From: CAIYZT01 sp031385445
Lineage (GTDB): Bacteria > Pseudomonadota > Alphaproteobacteria > Rhodobacterales > Rhodobacteraceae
Direction: 5' to 3'
Length of the DNA: 64,000 nucleotides
Assembly: GCA_031385445.1 (NCBI GenBank)
Contig: JANNBM010000056.1
Span: 186,001 to 250,000 of the forward strand
Notes under the pieces: generated by a model
Told to the model about the DNA's origin: nothing
Database searches by the model: none
What the model saw: only the letters and a program-made list of their open reading frames with translations
Shown here: positions 60,154-64,000 of the stretch, piece by piece
Layout of the letters: each line of letters starts with the position of its first letter
Position numbering within the stretch: the stretch's first letter is position 1
Position numbers and translations under genes: made by a program

Positions 60154-61056
60154 CTATGTCCGATATTCGCCCACCCGGTAGGCCGGAAACCAGCCGTCCG
60201 GGTCCGCGCCGGGGGCCAGCCGCGCATAGGCCGCAGTGTCCAGCACCTTTCCGCACAAAAAGCTGGGGCGCGTCAACGGGGTCCATCCGGCTTTGAACCG
60301 CGCGATGCCGGGGCCAGATGCGCCGCCCGGCGCGCCGCCCAGATCAATCGCACGGGCCATGGTTGCGAAATGGTCCATCGCCGCCGCCATCATCGGATAG
60401 CTGACCGACGCGGCATAACCCGCCGGCGCATAGGCCGACAGATGCGCATAAGCGACGCCCCGGTCGAGATAATACAGATCAACGCCCAGCAGGGTTTCCC
60501 CCGCCCAGGCCGTCACAACCTGTGCGCCCGGCACCGACAGCTGCGCGGCAAGTTCGGCGGCGGTAAAGGCGCGCGCATCCTCGATCTGCTTTTTGGCGAT
60601 CAGATGGGCATAAACCTCGGCCCAGCCCTCGGCCAGATCGGGGGTCGCAGGCCCGGCCAAAATCCGCGGCACGGCGGTTTGGCGCAGCATACGGCGGTGA
60701 TGTTTGGACAATTGCGCGGGCGCGGTCAGATCAAGGATCCAATGGTCATGCAGCGGGCGGCAGACCGGGAAAATCCGGGCCAGACCCTCATAGGGCAGAT
60801 CGCAGAACGGATCGCTGACCAAAGTAAGGCTGACCGGACCTGCGGGCAGTTCCATCACGGCGAGTCCAAGCGCCTGCCAGTTTGCGCAGGTGAACAGCGG
60901 CCAGATGGCAGCAAGATCATGCGCGCCGGTTGCGCCGATCGGCCTGCGGATCAGGCTGCCGCCCGTCCGGCCAAAAGCCACAGGCACCTGCCCCAAAGCC
61001 GCGACATAGGCGGCACTGGCATAGCCATGGGGCGGATCATTCAAGGGAAAAGACAT
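60154..61056 (-). CDS. GNAT/FemAB-like acyltransferase
   Basis: 300 residues. The C-terminal half is a GNAT-like fold of the FemAB/BioF2-like type (VTAWAGETLLGVDLYYLDRG, then SYPMMAAAMDHFATM). Such proteins transfer aminoacyl or acetyl groups to sugars, peptides or cell-surface molecules. Start at the ATG at 61056 (MSFPLND), with a 20-base overlap with the methyltransferase stop, so both are translated together. Substrate unknown. Confidence 0.75.
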   Translation of the reverse strand: MSFPLNDPPHGYASAAYVAALGQVPVAFGRTGGSLIRRPIGATGAHDLAAIWPLFTCANWQALGLAVMELPAGPVSLTLVSDPFCDLPYEGLARIFPVCRPLHDHWILDLTAPAQLSKHHRRMLRQTAVPRILAGPATPDLAEGWAEVYAHLIAKKQIEDARAFTAAELAAQLSVPGAQVVTAWAGETLLGVDLYYLDRGVAYAHLSAYAPAGYAASVSYPMMAAAMDHFATMARAIDLGGAPGGASGPGIARFKAGWTPLTRPSFLCGKVLDTAAYARLAPGADPDGWFPAYRVGEYRT

Positions 61057-62149
61057 GCTCCGCCCGCCCATTCAGATCCTGCCCCGGCCCAGCCACCGTG
61101 ATGCCGAATTTCAGCACCTGCGTGTCCGGCGTCAGGAAACTGCGCAGCCGGGCGGTGATGGCGCCGCCGGCGGGAACCTGCATTGGCGGCATCGGGAAAT
61201 ACGATTGATGCCAGCACGTCTCGCGCCCATCGGTGCCAGTGGTCAGCGTCAGGCCGGGCGCAAGATCCAGCGTGAAATGGCCGATAAAGCCGTGGAACAT
61301 TCCCGCAGCGGCATAATCAAACTGCGCCTCGGTGGTGAAAAGATAATCGCGCTCGGTCCCGGTCAGAAAATCGAACCGAGCAATCTCGCGCGTGCAGATC
61401 AGATCTTTGGGCTCGGCAGTCAGCACATAGCGGGCGGGGCGATACGCGCCGGAGGTCAAAACTTCGGAAAAATCAAAGCCCTGCACCGGCGCATCGAAAA
61501 AGCCCCAGCCGCGCTCATAGGACAGTTGGCGGCTGTCCACCGCCGACAGAAACAACCCCGAGGCGCTGGGAATAACGCGGCCCCCCGGTTTCAGCCAACG
61601 GTCACGCACCTGCACAAAGGCCGCATAGTGCCGCCATTCTTCTAGCAGCCACATGCCTGCAAATTCGCCCATGATCAGGTCCACCGGGCCGCCCGCATCA
61701 AACAGCGTCGCATCCCCCCGCACGACCTGCATCTGCGCAAGGCCGTTGGTTTTGGCCAAACGCTCTGCCCAATCCGCCATCTGGGTGATTTCCAAGGCAT
61801 AAACCTGCCCTGCCCCGGCCCGCGCCGCACACATCGCCAAAATCCCCGAACCGGTGCCAACATCAACCACCCGGTCGCCGTTTTGCACAAGCGCGCGGAT
61901 CGCGCGGTCGAAGGATCCGGTTCTGGTCGGGTCAATCAGCATGCCCTTTTGGCTGCGCCAACCCGAAAAAATATCAAACAAATCCTGCGGCGAGCGCGTG
62001 GGTTCGTGGTGTTCCAGAAATCCGAACTTCAGCAGGGCCGCCTGCACATCGGCCGCCATGCCTTGATCCGCCAAACTTTCAGCGCTTTGCGAAATGCGCA
62101 GGGCATCGATCAATTGGCGGCCTTTGGCGCTGATCCCGATTTTCGACAC
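61037..62149 (-). CDS. PRMT-like SAM-dependent methyltransferase
   Basis: 370 residues from a GTG at 62149 behind AAGGGGG. Motif I VVDVGTGSGILAMCAARAG (residues 94-112), with Glu120 as acidic ribose ligand. The loop GEFAGMWLLEE holds Glu162 and Glu171 nine residues apart, like the double-E loop of protein arginine methyltransferases, and TCWHQSYF (311-318) sits in a beta barrel like their THW loop. PRMTs are mostly eukaryotic; bacterial relatives are rare and little studied. Acceptor unknown; the overlapping FemAB-like gene may be a partner. Confidence 0.75.
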   Translation of the reverse strand: MSKIGISAKGRQLIDALRISQSAESLADQGMAADVQAALLKFGFLEHHEPTRSPQDLFDIFSGWRSQKGMLIDPTRTGSFDRAIRALVQNGDRVVDVGTGSGILAMCAARAGAGQVYALEITQMADWAERLAKTNGLAQMQVVRGDATLFDAGGPVDLIMGEFAGMWLLEEWRHYAAFVQVRDRWLKPGGRVIPSASGLFLSAVDSRQLSYERGWGFFDAPVQGFDFSEVLTSGAYRPARYVLTAEPKDLICTREIARFDFLTGTERDYLFTTEAQFDYAAAGMFHGFIGHFTLDLAPGLTLTTGTDGRETCWHQSYFPMPPMQVPAGGAITARLRSFLTPDTQVLKFGITVAGPGQDLNGRAEHVFSLE

Positions 62150-62289
62150 GAAAGCCCCCTTTGATCCACGCCAGGTTTCGATGCGAACCTATCCATTTGT
62201 CCAACCGGGGTGTCAAGCGCAGCAGAGCTTTTGCCTTGAAGCGCGCGGGCCCTGCGCCTAGAGCTATGCCACCTTAAGGCGCGATCCAG

Positions 62290-63321
62290 ATGCCCCCAAA
62301 CATGCAGAATGAACCTTCGCCGCTTGGCGGTTTCTTCGGCCTGGAACGCCCCGGCGCGGGCGGGTTGGTCCGGCATTGGGGCGTGGATCCAGCGCTGGCT
62401 TGGGCCAATGCCAGTTCGGCTTTTGCCGCGGTTGTCAGGCATCTGCGCCCAAAGGCGGTTTGGATGCCGGGCTATTTGTGCCTTCATATGGCCGAAGCGG
62501 TTCCGATGGAATCGCGGCGTTTTTATCGGTTGAACAGCGCGATGGAGCCTGATCTGGATAGTCTGGCGGGATTGCAGGCGGGCGATCTGGTCTTGTGCGT
62601 TGCCTATTTCGGCCGCACGCCCGGTCCGGCGTGGCGGGACTTTCTGGCAAACCGGCCCGATGTCTGGGCCATCGAAGACTGCGCGCAGGCGTTGGACAGC
62701 GGCAGCCCTGCCTGCGGCGATTGGCGGATTTATTCGCCTAGAAAGCTGATGGGCGTGCCCGAAGGTGGGCTTTTGGCGGCGATGACGGCGCGTGCGCAGA
62801 ATGTGCCGGGGCCAACTCTGCCGCCGGATCAAAAGAGCGCGGACAGGCGGCTTTTGCCGATGCAGCTGCGCCGCGAACGGCCCTTGGACAACGCGCTTTG
62901 GCACCCGCTGCATCAAACGGCGGAGGCAGCGGGCGGGCTTTCAGACCGTGCGATCAGCGCGCAGGCGATGGATTTGCTTGGCACCATTGGCCCCGGGCCG
63001 ATGATCGCCGCGCGAAAGGACAACTTTGCCCGCCTGCACGCCAAACTTGGCCAGCACGCCTTTATCGACGATCCTGCGCCCGCCTTCACCCCTTTCGGTT
63101 TTCCGGTTCTGCTGCCATCTGAAACCAGAGAGGGGGTTCTGCACAGGCTTTATGCGCAAAAGATTTTCCCCGCCGTTCATTGGCGGGACATCGCAGCCCC
63201 ACAAAGTTTTGCCGCAGATCACAAAACTGCGGCCCAGATCGCCACCCTGCCCTGCGATCACCGCTATGGCCCGCAGGACATGGACCGTCTGGCCAACGCC
63301 TTTCTTGGAGCATTGAAATGA
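62290..63321 (+). CDS. DegT/DnrJ-like PLP-dependent aminotransferase-fold protein
   Basis: 343 residues. Sugar-aminotransferase (DegT/DnrJ/EryC1/StrS) features: ...EDCAQAL (Asp130 and Gln133 at the PLP site) and the likely PLP lysine Lys152 in YSPRKLMGVPEGG. N-terminal region is shortened and the active-site loop simplified, so amino-sugar synthesis is likely but not certain. The start may be 62290 or 62302. Overlaps the glycosyltransferase start by ATGA. Confidence 0.78.
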   Translation: MPPNMQNEPSPLGGFFGLERPGAGGLVRHWGVDPALAWANASSAFAAVVRHLRPKAVWMPGYLCLHMAEAVPMESRRFYRLNSAMEPDLDSLAGLQAGDLVLCVAYFGRTPGPAWRDFLANRPDVWAIEDCAQALDSGSPACGDWRIYSPRKLMGVPEGGLLAAMTARAQNVPGPTLPPDQKSADRRLLPMQLRRERPLDNALWHPLHQTAEAAGGLSDRAISAQAMDLLGTIGPGPMIAARKDNFARLHAKLGQHAFIDDPAPAFTPFGFPVLLPSETREGVLHRLYAQKIFPAVHWRDIAAPQSFAADHKTAAQIATLPCDHRYGPQDMDRLANAFLGALK

Positions 63322-64000
63322 AGATTGCGGCCTGTCTTGGCGTCAAGGACGAGGTGGAGCTGGTCCGCGCGGCCATCACCCATCTGCGGGCCATCGGTGT
63401 CGATCACATCATCGCCTCGGACGCCAATTCAACGGATGGAACTGAGGCTATTCTTGCCGAATTCGCCCAACAGCCCGGATTCGAGGTTTGCACCTTTGAC
63501 GATGTGAACATGGACGACGCCAAAGAGATGCAGGCCACCGAGGATGTGTTTGCCTTGGCGCGGGCGGCGGGCGCGGATTGGCTTTTGTTCTGTGATGCCG
63601 ATGAATTTCCGATGCCGCAAACCGGCAATCTGCGCGATGTTGCGGCCTTGTCGCGGGCCGATGCGATCATCATACCGCGCTTTAACATACCGCTGATGAC
63701 CGAAGGTTTGGGTCTTGTGATCAAGCAGGGTCTTTGGATGGCGGATCAGGTCCTGGTCTACGCGCCGAACGAGGACCGCGTTGTAACCCAGTCGCGCGTC
63801 AGGACGGACAGCGACGCGCCGTGGATCGCGTCCATTCCGGGGCCGAAGCTTTTGGCGCGGACGGCAAAGATCACCTCAACCGCCGAAGCGCATCATAACA
63901 TCGTTGCCGCAGATGGCGCGCGGGTTGTGACGGAGGTGCCGGGCGATTTGTTCATCGCGCATGTGCCGTTTTCAACGGCGGACCGGTTCGCGCGCAAGGT
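63318..64000 (+). CDS. Glycosyltransferase family 2-like protein (3' end cut by window)
   Basis: 227 codons are visible from the ATG at 63318 to the edge without a stop. GT2/GT-A fold features: MKIAACLGVKDEVEL, HHIIASDANSTDGT-like (HIIASDANSTDGTE), and the metal-binding DADEF (near residue 95). Such proteins transfer sugars in polysaccharide or glycoprotein synthesis. Coupled to the DegT-like gene (ATGA), so the pair probably makes and transfers an amino sugar (inference). Confidence 0.78.
   Translation, partial: MKIAACLGVKDEVELVRAAITHLRAIGVDHIIASDANSTDGTEAILAEFAQQPGFEVCTFDDVNMDDAKEMQATEDVFALARAAGADWLLFCDADEFPMPQTGNLRDVAALSRADAIIIPRFNIPLMTEGLGLVIKQGLWMADQVLVYAPNEDRVVTQSRVRTDSDAPWIASIPGPKLLARTAKITSTAEAHHNIVAADGARVVTEVPGDLFIAHVPFSTADRFARK

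Noticed and set aside
1..64000. Prophage, insertion sequences, integrons or CRISPR
   Set aside because: No transposase, integrase, phage structural gene, long terminal repeats or spaced direct-repeat array was seen on either strand.

Overview
The window looks like a chromosomal segment of a marine or aquatic Rhodobacteraceae-type alphaproteobacterium. The grounds are the GC-rich third codon positions (which create many long antisense open frames), the petABC cytochrome bc1 operon, an FnrL-type regulator with an FNR box, the glpD-glpSTPQUV-glpK glycerol ABC operon in the order known from rhizobia, dciA-dsbA coupling, and several polyamine/betaine-type ABC importers. I see no prophage, insertion sequence, integrase or CRISPR array. 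About 60 protein genes, one tRNA, one riboswitch and several terminators or operators can be supported.

Layout. 1-5149 (minus): TamB (cut by the window edge) and TamA, the outer-membrane translocation and assembly module. 5294-6322: an aldo/keto reductase. 6445-16789: an amine-type catabolic and uptake locus with a class I glutamine amidotransferase, a cytochrome P450, a glutamine-synthetase-like ligase, a [2Fe-2S] ferredoxin, a LuxR-type regulator, a complete potABCD-type importer, a nitrilase-family amidase and a CoA-transferase. 16790-17955: dsbA and dciA. 18185-27527 (minus): glycerol uptake and catabolism. 27528-28789: a decayed patch with an intact FNR box, a truncated universal-stress-protein gene and a worn FnrL-like gene. 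28912-33042: dinB, an alpha/beta hydrolase, an N-formylglutamate amidohydrolase family gene, tRNA-Val(GAC), rpmJ and a glutathione S-transferase. 33258-36041: petABC. 36120-39473 (minus): thiBPQ behind a TPP riboswitch. 39607-42160: a DUF3179 protein and aroC.

42214-55059 (minus) is the most interesting part: eleven tightly packed, mostly start/stop-overlapping genes. In transcription order they encode a class III aminotransferase, two PYROXD2/phytoene-desaturase-like flavoproteins, a GcvT-like aminomethyltransferase, two Rieske oxygenase alpha subunits, a periplasmic binding protein with ATPase and two permeases, and a DMSP-lyase-family cupin. A divergent TetR/BetI-like gene faces them across an imperfect inverted repeat. 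This reads as a self-contained import and oxidative N-demethylation/deamination pathway for a quaternary or N-methylated (or sulfonium) compound whose identity cannot be read from the sequence.

55906-64000: a fused Gfo/Idh-aldo/keto reductase, a glyoxalase-related domain protein, two small proteins, an SDR, a FemAB/GNAT-like protein overlapping a PRMT-like methyltransferase, a DegT-like PLP protein and a glycosyltransferase cut by the window end.
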